64,000 bases of DNA from Pseudomonas sp. MIACH. Lineage in GTDB: Bacteria; Pseudomonadota; Gammaproteobacteria; Pseudomonadales; Pseudomonadaceae. Of the stretch, positions 18,763 through 27,238 are shown piece after piece. Position numbers and translations under genes: made by a program. The notes beneath the pieces are model-generated. The model ran no database searches. It was not told the origin of the DNA and saw nothing but the letters and a program-made list of their open reading frames with translations. Where the stretch lies: positions 1 through 64,000 of the forward strand of contig NZ_LHVO01000069.1 in the NCBI RefSeq assembly GCF_001269925.1. The letters are read 5' to 3'. The number at the start of each line of letters is the position of its first letter. Position 1 is the stretch's first letter.

Positions 18763-18861
18763 CATTGCAAGAAACACTTATTTATCTATCCTGACGCAGG
18801 TACATGACATATCTGTTCGATCCGTTAGACTGTGCCCCACCGCTGTTCAGAAGGACGTCAC

Positions 18862-19554
18862 ATGCCCCTTAGCCCCTACCTCCATACCGTCGACCTGTGC
18901 GTGCTGTGCTACTGCCGCGCTGCCGGAGAACTCAAACTGCTGCTGAACAAACGCGAAGCCGAGCCCTTCGCCGGGCATTGGGCGCTGCCGGGCGTGGTGG
19001 TGAATGGCGGCGTGCAAGATCTGAGCCTCCAGGATGCGGTGGAACGCTTGCGCGTCAGTGACAAGGTCGGTCTGGAGCTGGCCTGGAGCGAGCAAGTGGG
19101 CACGGTGGGCGATGCGTTTCGCGATCCGCGTTGCTGGTCGTCATCAACGTACTACTTGGCGATCGTCGCGGATGAGGTGCAGTTGGGGGAGCATCAAGGC
19201 TGGTTTGGGTTGAAGGCGGTAGCGGACGGCAGCATCAAGTTGCCGTTCGATCACAACAGCATCGTCGCGGCCGTGCAGGAGCGGTTGTTCTCCAAGTCGC
19301 TGTACAGCAGCTTGCCGCTGATGTTCCTGGGCAATGAGTTCAGCGCGCCGGAAGCGACCACGATCTTTTCCCTGGTGCTGGCGCGCCCGGTGCTCAAGAC
19401 CAGTATTCGCCAGCGCTTGTTGAAGCTGACGGAGGCGGGATATTTGCGCGAGACGGGGCGCAAGAAGCATGGCGAGGGCGGCAGGCCCCAGGCGACGGTG
19501 GAGAACTTGAAGCCTGGGGCGGTGTACTTCTTTGATCGCAGTTTTGCCGACTAA
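18862..19554 (+). CDS. nrtR: NrtR, Nudix-related repressor of NAD metabolism
   Basis: The product is 230 residues from the ATG at 18862, which has AAGGA upstream; an in-frame extension to 18832 is unsupported. The N-terminal two-thirds is a Nudix-like fold (LLLNKREAEPFAGHWALPGVVV) whose Nudix box lacks the usual catalytic glutamates, so it should sense rather than hydrolyse ADP-ribose-type ligands. The C-terminal third is a winged helix (KTSIRQRLLKLTEAGYLRETGRKKHGEGGRP). It is divergent from pncA-pncB-nadE with the operator between, which is the standard NrtR arrangement. Confidence 0.9.
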   Translation: MPLSPYLHTVDLCVLCYCRAAGELKLLLNKREAEPFAGHWALPGVVVNGGVQDLSLQDAVERLRVSDKVGLELAWSEQVGTVGDAFRDPRCWSSSTYYLAIVADEVQLGEHQGWFGLKAVADGSIKLPFDHNSIVAAVQERLFSKSLYSSLPLMFLGNEFSAPEATTIFSLVLARPVLKTSIRQRLLKLTEAGYLRETGRKKHGEGGRPQATVENLKPGAVYFFDRSFAD

Positions 19555-19584
19555 GCACCCTTTTCAAGAACGATGACGTTCAAA

Positions 19585-19674
19585 TGTGGGAGGGGGCTTG
19601 CTCCCGATAGCGGTGGATCAGTCACTTTATTTGCTGACTGTCACACTGCTATCGGGAGCAAGCCCCCTCCCACA
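19585..19674. repeat. REPIN-like long hairpin
   Basis: TGTGGGAGGGGGCTTGCTCC at the left and its exact complement at the right form arms of about 27 bases around a 35-base centre. The arm matches the well-known P. fluorescens REP type with the GGGAGGGGGCTTGC core. It sits between convergent nrtR and the SDR gene, where it could also act as a transcription barrier. Confidence 0.85.
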
Positions 19675-19694
19675 GTTTTGATTGGGGGATGGCT

Positions 19695-20468
19695 TTAGCT
19701 CATCCAGTTGCCGCCATCCACGTTATAGGTTTGCGCCACCACATAATCCGCCTCCTTCGACGCCAGGAAGATTGCCATTCCGGTGAGGTCTTCAGCCGTA
19801 CCCATCCGCCCAAACGGCACCTCTGCCCCCACCCGCCGCTTCTTCTCGCCAGGCGCCAGCCCTTCATGCTTGGCGAACAGCGCATCTACCCCGTCCCAAT
19901 GCTCTCCATCCACCACGCCGGGGGCGATGGCGTTGACGTTGATCCCTTGCTTGATCAGGTTGAGCCCCGCCGATTGCGTGAGGCTGATCACTGCCGCCTT
20001 GGTCGCGCAGTAGATCGCCACCAACGCTTCGCCACGCCGCCCGGCCTGGCTGGCCATGTTGATGATCTTGCCGCCGTGGCCCTGGCTGATCATCTGCCGG
20101 GCGGCGGCTTGCAGGGTGAACAGCGTGCCGGCGACATTGATCGAGAACAGCCGATCAAAGCTGTCGCGGGTGATGTCGACGATGGGTGCCAGGTCGAACA
20201 GCGCCGCATTGTTGACCAGGATGTCGAGCTTGCCGGCCTGGGCGACCACGGCGGCAATTGCGTTGTCGATGGAGGCCTGGTCGGTGACGTCCATCGCGAC
20301 CGCGTAGGCCTGTGGGCCAAGCTCGGCAGCGGTGGCCTGGGCCCGCTGCAGGTTGATGTCGGCGATGGCGACGGTCGCGCCTTCATGGATATAGGCCTGG
20401 GCAAACGCGCGGCCAATCCCGCGCGCCGATCCGGTGATCAGCGCGCTCTTACCTTCGAGTCGTTTCAT
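19695..20468 (-). CDS. SDR-family polyol (sorbitol-type) dehydrogenase
   Basis: The product is 257 residues of the classical short-chain dehydrogenase family: the TGSARGIGRA dinucleotide motif near residue 12, NNAA near 88, catalytic Ser in NMASQAG and YCATK near 154. The sequence style (GINVNAIAPGVVDGEHWDGVDALFA) is that of L-iditol/sorbitol 2-dehydrogenases. It follows an mtlE-like gene by 21 bases on the same strand, so it probably oxidises a hexitol to a ketohexose. The substrate assignment is inference from context. Confidence 0.82.
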   Translation of the reverse strand: MKRLEGKSALITGSARGIGRAFAQAYIHEGATVAIADINLQRAQATAAELGPQAYAVAMDVTDQASIDNAIAAVVAQAGKLDILVNNAALFDLAPIVDITRDSFDRLFSINVAGTLFTLQAAARQMISQGHGGKIINMASQAGRRGEALVAIYCATKAAVISLTQSAGLNLIKQGINVNAIAPGVVDGEHWDGVDALFAKHEGLAPGEKKRRVGAEVPFGRMGTAEDLTGMAIFLASKEADYVVAQTYNVDGGNWMS

Positions 20469-20489
20469 AAGGCAGGTGTCCTTTGAACA

Positions 20490-21800
20490 TTATTTGGGAT
20501 AGCCGGCGCGTTTCATTTCGCGCTCGGTGGTGGACTGCGCCTGGAGTAACGCCTGCTCAACCGACATGCCCCCCGTCAGCGCCGCCGAGAACAGCTTGCC
20601 GACGGACGTGCCGATGGCCTGGAACTCCGGGATGGTCACGTACTGGATGCCCACGTACGGCACAGGCTTGGCCGACGGGTGCGCAGGGTCGGCGTGTTTC
20701 ATCATCTCCAGGGTCACCTGGGCAAACGGTGCGGCCTTGAGGTACGCCGCGTTGTAGGTGGACTGGCGGGTGCCAGGCGGTACGTTGGTGATGCCTTCTT
20801 TATCGGCGACCAGCTGGATGTAGTCCTTGGACGTGGCCCAGGCGATAAAGGCCTTGGCGGCGTCCTTGTGCTGGGAGGTGGCCGGGATGGCCAGCGACCA
20901 GGCGTACAGCCAGGAGGAGCCTTTGTCGGTGACTTCGGTGGGGGCCGCGGCGAAGCCTACGCTGTCGGCGACTTTGCTCTGGCTATTGTCGGTGGTGAAG
21001 GAGCCGGCGACGCTGGCATCGACCCAGATCGCGCACTTGCCGCTGTTGAACAGCGCCAGGGTCTCGTTGAAGCCGTTGCTGGATACGCCCGGCGGGCCGT
21101 ATTGCTTGAGGGTGTTGACGTAGAAGTTGGCGGCGGCGGTCCATTCGGGGCTGGTCAATTGCGGCTTCCATTGTTCATCGAACCAACGCGCACCGAAGGC
21201 GTTGGCCATGGTGCTCAGCAGCGCGATGTTCTCGCCCCAACCGGCCTTGCCGCGCAGGCACATGCCGTATTGGCCGTTGTTCTTGTCCGTGAGCTTGGCG
21301 GCGAACTCACCGAGCTGGGTCCAGGTCGGGTGCGTGGGCATGCTCAGGCCGGCCTGCTTGAACAGGTCGGTGCGGTAGTAGGTGACGGTGCTTTCCACGT
21401 AGAACGGCAAGGCATACAAGGTGTCGTTGACCGACAGGCCCTGGCGCACCGAGGGGAAGATATCGTCAGCATCGTAATCGGCGGGTAGTGAGGTCAGCGG
21501 TTCCAGCCAGTGCTTGGCGCCCCACAGCGGGGTTTCGTAGGTGCCGATGGTGAGCACGTCGAACTGGCCGCCCTGGGTGGCGATATCGGTGGTGAGGCGC
21601 TGGCGCAGCACGTTTTCTTCCAGCACCACCCACTTGAGCTGGATGTCCGGGTGCTGCTGCTCGAACACCTTGGAGAGACGTTGCATGCGGATCATGTCAC
21701 TGTTGTTGACGGTAGCGATGGTCACGGTGTCGGCTGCCTGGCTGGGCATAGCCAAGGCCAGGCCGGAAAGCAGGAACAACGCTTGCGGAATCTTGGACAT
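20490..21800 (-). CDS. mtlE: MtlE-like sugar-alcohol ABC transporter binding protein
   Basis: The product is 436 residues from the ATG at 21800, preceded by AGGTGG. It begins with a signal peptide cleaved after MPSQA. The body is a family-1 extracellular solute-binding protein (TVNNSDMIRMQ, QLKWVVLEENVLRQRLTTD, FDVLTIGTYETPLWGAK), very like P. fluorescens MtlE for mannitol, glucitol and arabitol. Normally mtlF, mtlG and mtlK (permeases and ATPase), then mtlD and kinases, follow. Here the next gene is the SDR enzyme, so the transporter is incomplete at this locus. It must borrow a membrane complex from elsewhere or be a relic. Confidence 0.82.
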   Translation of the reverse strand: MSKIPQALFLLSGLALAMPSQAADTVTIATVNNSDMIRMQRLSKVFEQQHPDIQLKWVVLEENVLRQRLTTDIATQGGQFDVLTIGTYETPLWGAKHWLEPLTSLPADYDADDIFPSVRQGLSVNDTLYALPFYVESTVTYYRTDLFKQAGLSMPTHPTWTQLGEFAAKLTDKNNGQYGMCLRGKAGWGENIALLSTMANAFGARWFDEQWKPQLTSPEWTAAANFYVNTLKQYGPPGVSSNGFNETLALFNSGKCAIWVDASVAGSFTTDNSQSKVADSVGFAAAPTEVTDKGSSWLYAWSLAIPATSQHKDAAKAFIAWATSKDYIQLVADKEGITNVPPGTRQSTYNAAYLKAAPFAQVTLEMMKHADPAHPSAKPVPYVGIQYVTIPEFQAIGTSVGKLFSAALTGGMSVEQALLQAQSTTEREMKRAGYPK

Positions 21801-21886
21801 AGCGGTTTCCACCTGTTGTTTTTGTTGTTGAGGGCCGATTACAGCAGCTTGGGCCCAGCCCTCACAAACGCATGGCGAATGCGCGG

Positions 21887-21930
21887 CTGATACTTTTTTA
21901 ACCGCTGGTTCAGGAGCAAAAAAGTATCAG
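21887..21930. promoter_or_regulatory. Inverted repeat in the mtlE-mtlR intergenic region
   Basis: CTGATACTTTTTT and AAAAAAGTATCAG are perfect 13-base inverted arms separated by 18 bases. They lie between divergent mtlE and mtlR, about 86 bases from the mtlE start and 81 from mtlR. An AraC-type activator such as MtlR binds paired half-sites in such a place. A role as a hairpin is less likely because it precedes both genes. Confidence 0.6.
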
Positions 21931-22011
21931 TGCCGGGCGAAACCGGGGGTAGCGCAAGGATTGCCAACCCGCGTATTTTGAGGCGATTGCACCCATAGAA
22001 GAGGCATCAGC

Positions 22012-22950
22012 ATGCCCGTCAGTCGCGCCACGCTGTTCGAACACCGCCCCGCCGAGCTTGAGGTGATCCTGCCCGAGCCGCAGCACTGCTTTCGTTGGTT
22101 CGAACACGACTACCCTTACGATCTGGCGCGCTGGAACCATCATCCTGAATTCGAAATCCACCTGATCCGCCAGGGCAGCGGCAAGCTGGTGGCGGGCGAC
22201 TATATCGGTGCGTTCGGTGCCGGGCATGTCGCGCTGATCGGCCCGGACCTGCCCCACGACTGGATCGGCGAACTGGCCCCCGGTGAACACCTGGCCGGCC
22301 GCGACGTGGTGCTGCAATTCGACGGCGCTGCCCTCCTCGCCCTGCGCAAGACCCTGCCGGAACTTGGCGACTTGCACGCGCTGTTCGAACACGCCCGACG
22401 TGGCCTGGAGTTCAGCGGCGACACCGCCGTGCAGGCTGCAAGCTTGATGGAGGCCATCGGCAGCGCCCATGGCCTGCAACGGCTGATCCTGTTCCTGCAA
22501 CTGCTCGACTGCCTGAAAAACGCCCCGGCGCAGCAGGTAAAGGCCCTGGCCAGTCCCTGTTACGCACCGACCCTGGACGCCCGCAGCGCCGAGCGCATCA
22601 ACAAGGCGTTCGACTACCTGATGAGCGAACTCACCGGTGACGTGCGCCTCTCGGTGATAGCCCAACAGTTGGACATGAGCGAACCGGGCTTCTCACGCTT
22701 CTTCAAGCGCAACACCGGCCATGGGTTTATCGACCTGATGCGCAAATTCCGCGTGCAACGCGCCTGTCGGTTATTGCTGCAAAGCGAGATGTCGGTGGCG
22801 GATATCTGTTTTGAAGTGGGCTACGCCAACCTGTCCAACTTCAACCGGCACTTTCGGATCGAGATGCACCAGACCCCCAGTGAATACCGCCGCGAAACGC
22901 CGATGCACCTGTTCAACCCCATCGAAAAAATGACACCCAGTCATTTCTGA
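22012..22950 (+). CDS. mtlR: AraC-family regulator MtlR
   Basis: The product is 312 residues. The N-terminal cupin-like ligand domain includes ARWNHHPEFEIHLIRQGSGK. The C-terminal AraC domain has two helix-turn-helix motifs (LSVIAQQLDMSEPGFSRFFKR and SVADICFEVGYANLSNFNRHF). It closely resembles MtlR of P. fluorescens, the activator of mannitol, sorbitol and arabitol uptake genes. It is divergent from the mtlE-like gene and a 13-base inverted repeat lies between them. Confidence 0.85.
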   Translation: MPVSRATLFEHRPAELEVILPEPQHCFRWFEHDYPYDLARWNHHPEFEIHLIRQGSGKLVAGDYIGAFGAGHVALIGPDLPHDWIGELAPGEHLAGRDVVLQFDGAALLALRKTLPELGDLHALFEHARRGLEFSGDTAVQAASLMEAIGSAHGLQRLILFLQLLDCLKNAPAQQVKALASPCYAPTLDARSAERINKAFDYLMSELTGDVRLSVIAQQLDMSEPGFSRFFKRNTGHGFIDLMRKFRVQRACRLLLQSEMSVADICFEVGYANLSNFNRHFRIEMHQTPSEYRRETPMHLFNPIEKMTPSHF

Positions 22951-23019
22951 TCAAAAGGTCGACTAATTCAGCTTTTTTCCATGGCATTCAAGCCATTGAG
23001 CAAAGTTGGTACAGCCTGT

Positions 23020-23031
23020 GCAAACGTTTGC
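23020..23031. promoter_or_regulatory. PurR/LacI-type operator palindrome upstream of tsx
   Basis: GCAAACGTTTGC is a perfect palindrome identical to the core of the E. coli PurR site and typical of LacI-family operators. It is 75 bases upstream of the tsx ATG, in front of two genes for nucleoside uptake. A LacI-family regulator of purine or nucleoside use encoded elsewhere is the likely binder. Confidence 0.55.
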
Positions 23032-23105
23032 GGTACGAACTTGGCAGCCAAGTTCACCTTCACCCGATGAATCGGGTTCAAACCGCGTACGAATAGGGAC
23101 TTTCA

Positions 23106-24053
23106 ATGCACTCCACCTCTAGGCCCCGTGTTTGCTTTGGTGTTTCCTTGCTACTGGCCGCCGTTACGGGAGTACTCAGCGCACCCATTTTGGCGCAGGA
23201 AAAACCCGCCGATGACTCAGCACAGGGCGAAACCCTGAGCCCTGAGGCCAGCCCGGCGAAAAAAGGCGTCTATCTATCGGAATGGTTCAACCAGGACCTG
23301 ACGCTGATCGGCAGTAAAGACATCAGCTTCGGCCCCAAGCCGCAGGATGATGTGTACCTGGAATACGAGTACTTCGGCCGCAAGGGGCCCTTCGAGTTAT
23401 ACGGCTACATCGACGTGCCGAAGATCCTGGGCATCGGTAACAGTAACGACAAAGGCGCGTGGGACCATGGCTCGCCGGTCTTCATGGAGCACGAGCCGCG
23501 TATCTCCATCGATTACCTGGCCGGACGCAGCCTGGCCATCGGCCCGTTCAAGGAATGGTATGTGGCGTTCGACTGGATCTACGACCACGGCAGCAATAAA
23601 GCCAACCGTGCCAACACCCTGTACAGCGGCCTGGGCACCGACATCGACACCCACTCGCGGGTCAACCTGTCGGCGAACTTCTACGGGCGTTACCAGTGGG
23701 AAAACTACGGCGCCAGCAATGAGTATTCCTGGGACGGCTACCGCGCGCAGATGAAATACATCGTGCCCATCGGCAAGTTCGACAACGGCGCCTCGCTGAC
23801 CTATATCGGCTTCACCAACTACGATTTCGGCTCGGACCTGCACAAGGACAACCCGGCGCGCACCGCCAACGCCCTGGTGGCGACCAACGTGCTGCTGTAT
23901 TCCTTCACCCACCTGCGCTTTACCCTGGTCGGTCGTTATTTTCATAACGGCGGCAACTGGGAAGATGGCAGTGAGTTGAACTTCGGCGAGGGTAACTTCC
24001 GCGCCCGCTCCGACGGCTGGGGGTATTACGCCGGCGTGGGCTACCAATTCTGA
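23106..24053 (+). CDS. tsx: Tsx-like nucleoside-specific outer-membrane channel
   Basis: The product is 315 residues with an N-terminal signal peptide (cleavage after SAPILAQ). The mature part is a Tsx-type beta-barrel with alternating aromatic strands (YLSEWFNQDLTLIGSKDI, YLEYEYFGRKGPFELYGYIDV), ending in the outer-membrane signature YQF. Tsx channels pass nucleosides and deoxynucleosides. The next gene, 14 bases later, encodes a purine nucleoside permease-type protein, which supports a shared nucleoside-scavenging role. Confidence 0.9.
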   Translation: MHSTSRPRVCFGVSLLLAAVTGVLSAPILAQEKPADDSAQGETLSPEASPAKKGVYLSEWFNQDLTLIGSKDISFGPKPQDDVYLEYEYFGRKGPFELYGYIDVPKILGIGNSNDKGAWDHGSPVFMEHEPRISIDYLAGRSLAIGPFKEWYVAFDWIYDHGSNKANRANTLYSGLGTDIDTHSRVNLSANFYGRYQWENYGASNEYSWDGYRAQMKYIVPIGKFDNGASLTYIGFTNYDFGSDLHKDNPARTANALVATNVLLYSFTHLRFTLVGRYFHNGGNWEDGSELNFGEGNFRARSDGWGYYAGVGYQF

Positions 24054-24067
24054 TCAAGGAGTATTAG

Positions 24068-25096
24068 ATGAATACATTTACCCGTCTCTCGCTGGCCGTC
24101 GGCCTGGCCCTGTTGCCCCACGTGGTGTTGGCTGACTCTGCTGCCCCCATCAAGCCCAAGGTGATGCTGATCACCATGTTCGCTCCCGAGGCGCAAACCT
24201 GGATCGACCGCCTGGAACTCAAGCAGGAAGTGCGCGTGCCCGGCCTGTCCGCCGAATACCCGGTGATCCGTTGCAACACCCAGGACGTGTGCCTGCTGGT
24301 GACCGGCATGGGCCAGACCAACGCCGCCGCGTCCACCCTGGCCTTGGCGTTGTCGCCCAAGTTCGACCTGCGCCAGAGCTATTTCCTGATCGCCGGGATT
24401 GCCGGGATCAGCCCCAAACACGGCACTATCGGCACCGCCGCCTGGGCCCACTACCTGGTGGAATTCGGTACCCAGTGGGAGCTGGATTCGCGGGATGCCC
24501 CCAAGGACTGGCCGACCGGCTATCTCGGCATCAACACCAAGGGGCCCAACGAAAAACCACCACTGGACTACAAGACCGAAGTGTTTGAGCTGAACCCCAA
24601 GCTGCAGGCCAAGGCGTTTGCGCTGTCGCACAACGTCGAACTCACGGAAAGCAAAGAGTCCGCCGCCTGGCGCAAACACTACCCCGCCGCTCCCGCCAAC
24701 CAGCCACCGCAAGTCACCCGCTGCGACACGCTGGCGGGCAATACCTGGTTCTCCGGCACGCGCCTGAGCGAACGCGCCGAGGTGTGGACCAAGTTACTCA
24801 CGGATAACAAAGGCGAATACTGCACCACCCAACAGGAGGACAACTCCACCTACGAAGCCCTGCTGCGCGCCAGCCGTGAAGGGTTGGTGGACATCCAGCG
24901 CCTGGCCGTCGTACGGGCCGGATCGGACTTCGACCGCCCGTACCCTGGCTACAGCGAAGTGGACAACCTGCTCAAATACGCCGATCAGGGTGGGTTCGTA
25001 CCCGCGTTGGAAAACCTGTACCGCACGGGTAACCCGCTGGTACAGGCGATCCTCAAGAACTGGTCGGCATGGGAGAAAGGCGTTCCAGAAGCCTAG
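24068..25096 (+). CDS. Purine nucleoside permease (NUP family), periplasmic
   Basis: The product is 342 residues with a signal peptide cleaved after VVLA. The rest has the NUP-family fold, related to nucleoside phosphorylases: KVMLITMFAPEAQTWIDRL, CLLVTGMGQTNAAAS, FLIAGIAGISPKHGTIG, and the C-terminal RAGSDFDRPYPGYSE. Fungal NUP proteins are called permeases, but the soluble, exported architecture fits periplasmic nucleoside binding or cleavage. It forms an operon with tsx (14-base gap, GGAG before ATG). Confidence 0.85.
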   Translation: MNTFTRLSLAVGLALLPHVVLADSAAPIKPKVMLITMFAPEAQTWIDRLELKQEVRVPGLSAEYPVIRCNTQDVCLLVTGMGQTNAAASTLALALSPKFDLRQSYFLIAGIAGISPKHGTIGTAAWAHYLVEFGTQWELDSRDAPKDWPTGYLGINTKGPNEKPPLDYKTEVFELNPKLQAKAFALSHNVELTESKESAAWRKHYPAAPANQPPQVTRCDTLAGNTWFSGTRLSERAEVWTKLLTDNKGEYCTTQQEDNSTYEALLRASREGLVDIQRLAVVRAGSDFDRPYPGYSEVDNLLKYADQGGFVPALENLYRTGNPLVQAILKNWSAWEKGVPEA

Positions 25097-25112
25097 TGCG
25101 CCGCGAACTGTG

Positions 25113-26072
25113 TCAAGGCAGCAAGATGATCTTGTCCGCACTGCCTTGATTCACATCCTCGTAGCACTGCACGCCATCGGCCAGCGCCACTTCGCGCAGG
25201 CCGGTCGGCAGCGGCAGCAGGCCCTCATCGAAGAAACGCCCGAACTGCTCCAGCATCACCGCGCACTGCTCACAGTTGTAGAGCAATGAATTGATCCCCA
25301 CCACCGAGCCGCCCTTGCGATACAGGGCCAGGGCCGGCAGTTGTACATGGCCGTCCACCGGCGCGGCGATAATCGCGATGCGACCGAACGGCGCCAGGCC
25401 TGCCACGGCCGCCGGCAGCCAGAAGCCGGTGGTGTCGAAGATCACATCGGCGCCGCCCTTGAATACCGCATTGACCTGCGCGCCCAACTCTTCGGGCTTG
25501 CCCAACGCAATCGCGTCGAATCCTTGCCCCTGCAACACCTCGACCTGGTCAGCCTTGCGCACCGCCGCCAACACCTGGGCACCCCGGATGTTCGCCAAGG
25601 CCAATGCCGCACTGCCCACAGCACCATTGGCGCCGATCACCAGCAACCGCGTGCCCTTGCCCACGCCACTGCGCTCCAGCGCATCCCAGGCGGTGGTGTA
25701 CGGCACCCCCAGGCTGGCGGCCTGGGCAAAACTCAGGTGGGTCGGTTTGTGCGCGACGCCTCTGGCCGATACGGTGAGGTACTGGGCATGGGACCCGTCG
25801 GCAAAAAAGCCCAGGTCGCGACCGGTGCCCCAGACCTCCTGCCCCACCAGCGCCTGCGGACCTTGCACGACCACACCGGCAAAGTCGCGGCCAGGTATGC
25901 GCGGCACGGTGGTGTAGGGGAAACGCCCGAGCACGTTCTTCACGTCGCTGGGGTTGAGGCCCGCCGCCTTGATCTGTACCAGCACTTGATCGGCGGCCGG
26001 CACCGGCGTGGCGACGTCGACGAAGCTCAGGGCGCTGAGGTCGCCAGTGGTGGAGAATTGCAGTGCTTTCAT
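25113..26072 (-). CDS. NADPH:quinone reductase-like MDR oxidoreductase
   Basis: The product is 319 residues of the medium-chain reductase family without the zinc ligands. It has the GroES-like N-terminus (IKAAGLNPSDVKNVLGRFP, PGRDFAGVV) and a Rossmann half with GANGAVGSAALALA. It probably reduces quinones or enoyl-type carbonyls with NADPH. It is convergent with the nucleoside permease gene and lies 30 bases after an XapX gene on the same strand. Confidence 0.85.
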   Translation of the reverse strand: MKALQFSTTGDLSALSFVDVATPVPAADQVLVQIKAAGLNPSDVKNVLGRFPYTTVPRIPGRDFAGVVVQGPQALVGQEVWGTGRDLGFFADGSHAQYLTVSARGVAHKPTHLSFAQAASLGVPYTTAWDALERSGVGKGTRLLVIGANGAVGSAALALANIRGAQVLAAVRKADQVEVLQGQGFDAIALGKPEELGAQVNAVFKGGADVIFDTTGFWLPAAVAGLAPFGRIAIIAAPVDGHVQLPALALYRKGGSVVGINSLLYNCEQCAVMLEQFGRFFDEGLLPLPTGLREVALADGVQCYEDVNQGSADKIILLP

Positions 26073-26102
26073 GACCAGTATCCATCGAAGGGAGAAAAGG
26101 AA

Positions 26103-26276
26103 TCAGGACCACCAACCGCTGAGCAACTGCCGCCCCATGGGCCAGAGTTTTTCGCCGAGCAGCATGCCCATCAGCCCTACCAGCGCAATGGCGGGCGGTG
26201 CGGGCGAGCGGAAATCCAGCGCGCCGTAGATCACGCCGACAAAGAGGCCAATGGCAAGGGAGATCATGTAATTCAT
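26103..26276 (-). CDS. XapX-domain small membrane protein
   Basis: The product is 57 residues from the ATG at 26276; a longer frame to 26333 has no good support. It has two short hydrophobic helices (ISLAIGLFVGVIYGAL and APPAIALVGLMGMLLGE) separated by a Pro-rich turn, which is the XapX (DUF1427) pattern. Such proteins often flank quinone-reductase or xanthosine-related genes. Their function is not established. It sits between an AraC regulator and the MDR oxidoreductase on one strand. Confidence 0.8.
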   Translation of the reverse strand: MNYMISLAIGLFVGVIYGALDFRSPAPPAIALVGLMGMLLGEKLWPMGRQLLSGWWS

Positions 26277-26345
26277 GGGGGCGGCGCCTGGTGGGTTGAT
26301 GGGCTTAGTGTAGGAAGCCCAGCCCGGCAGCATCGGCCAAGCGCT

Positions 26346-27122
26346 TCAGGATTTCGGCCAACTCACGTACTGAGAAGGCGCCATCCCCAGTTCACGCCGG
26401 AACATGTCGCTGAAACTGCTCGGCGAATAACCCAGGGAACGCGCGATAGCGCTGACCGACTGACCCTGGATCAACTCGGCCACCGCCGTCGCCAGTTGCA
26501 CCTGGCGGCGCCATTCGGCAAAGCCCACGCCCAGGCTGTGCTGGAACAGCCGCGCCAAGGTGCGCACGCTGGCACCGGCCGCTTCAGCATGCTGCTCGAA
26601 AGGAATCTCCAGGGACGGCGCCGCCATCACTGCCTGGCACGCGCTGATCAGCCGGCGATCGGCCTCCACCGGCATGGCGATACGGATCTGCGAGCGGCGC
26701 GCCCGTTGCAACTCCAGCAGGGCCAGGCCGACCAAGGCGTCGTAATAGCCCGAGTCACCGCTGTCGCCCTGCTCCACCAGCGTGACGATCAACTCGCGCA
26801 GCAGCCCGCCGACTTCGATCACCTGCACCTGGCTGTCCAATGTCGCCGCCAGGGCCGGTCGCAAGTAGATATTGCGCATCTGCAGATCCGACACCACGCG
26901 GATCCCGTGCTCCACGCCCGGCGGCAGCCAGACCGCACGCTGGGGCGGCACCACCAGGGCCTCCCGAGGGGTCTCGACCCACATCACGCCGCTCATGGCA
27001 TAGAGCAATTGGCCCCAGTCGTGGCTATGGGGCTCCACGTACAAACCACGCGGGTACGTGCGTGCCAAGGGCTGCACGGGGACGGCGTGATCACTGAGGT
27101 CGGGGGGGGCAGCCAGGGCCAT
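26346..27122 (-). CDS. AraC-family regulator with cupin sensor
   Basis: The product is 258 residues from the ATG at 27122. The open frame reaches 27296, but the cupin domain begins after this Met. The N-terminal part is an AraC cupin (PHSHDWGQLLYAMSGVMWVETP, VVPPQRAVWLPPGVEH). The C-terminal AraC domain has two helix-turn-helix motifs, the second being SAIARSLGYSPSSFSDMFRRELG. It lies upstream of XapX and the quinone reductase on the same strand and may control them. Start choice is uncertain because no clear ribosome site is visible. Confidence 0.82.
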   Translation of the reverse strand: MALAAPPDLSDHAVPVQPLARTYPRGLYVEPHSHDWGQLLYAMSGVMWVETPREALVVPPQRAVWLPPGVEHGIRVVSDLQMRNIYLRPALAATLDSQVQVIEVGGLLRELIVTLVEQGDSGDSGYYDALVGLALLELQRARRSQIRIAMPVEADRRLISACQAVMAAPSLEIPFEQHAEAAGASVRTLARLFQHSLGVGFAEWRRQVQLATAVAELIQGQSVSAIARSLGYSPSSFSDMFRRELGMAPSQYVSWPKS

Positions 27123-27238
27123 GGAGTGCACATCTATCAGGAGTGAACCGCCATGGTAATGACCGCCGTCCGACAATCCGAGTGAATTTTTGCCGCCTGG
27201 GGCGATCACTTGCTTACACCACCAGGGTTGATGGGCCA

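Noticed and set aside
25341-27146. Plus-strand open frame of 601 codons
   Set aside because: It lies opposite the quinone reductase, XapX and AraC genes, which have clear families.
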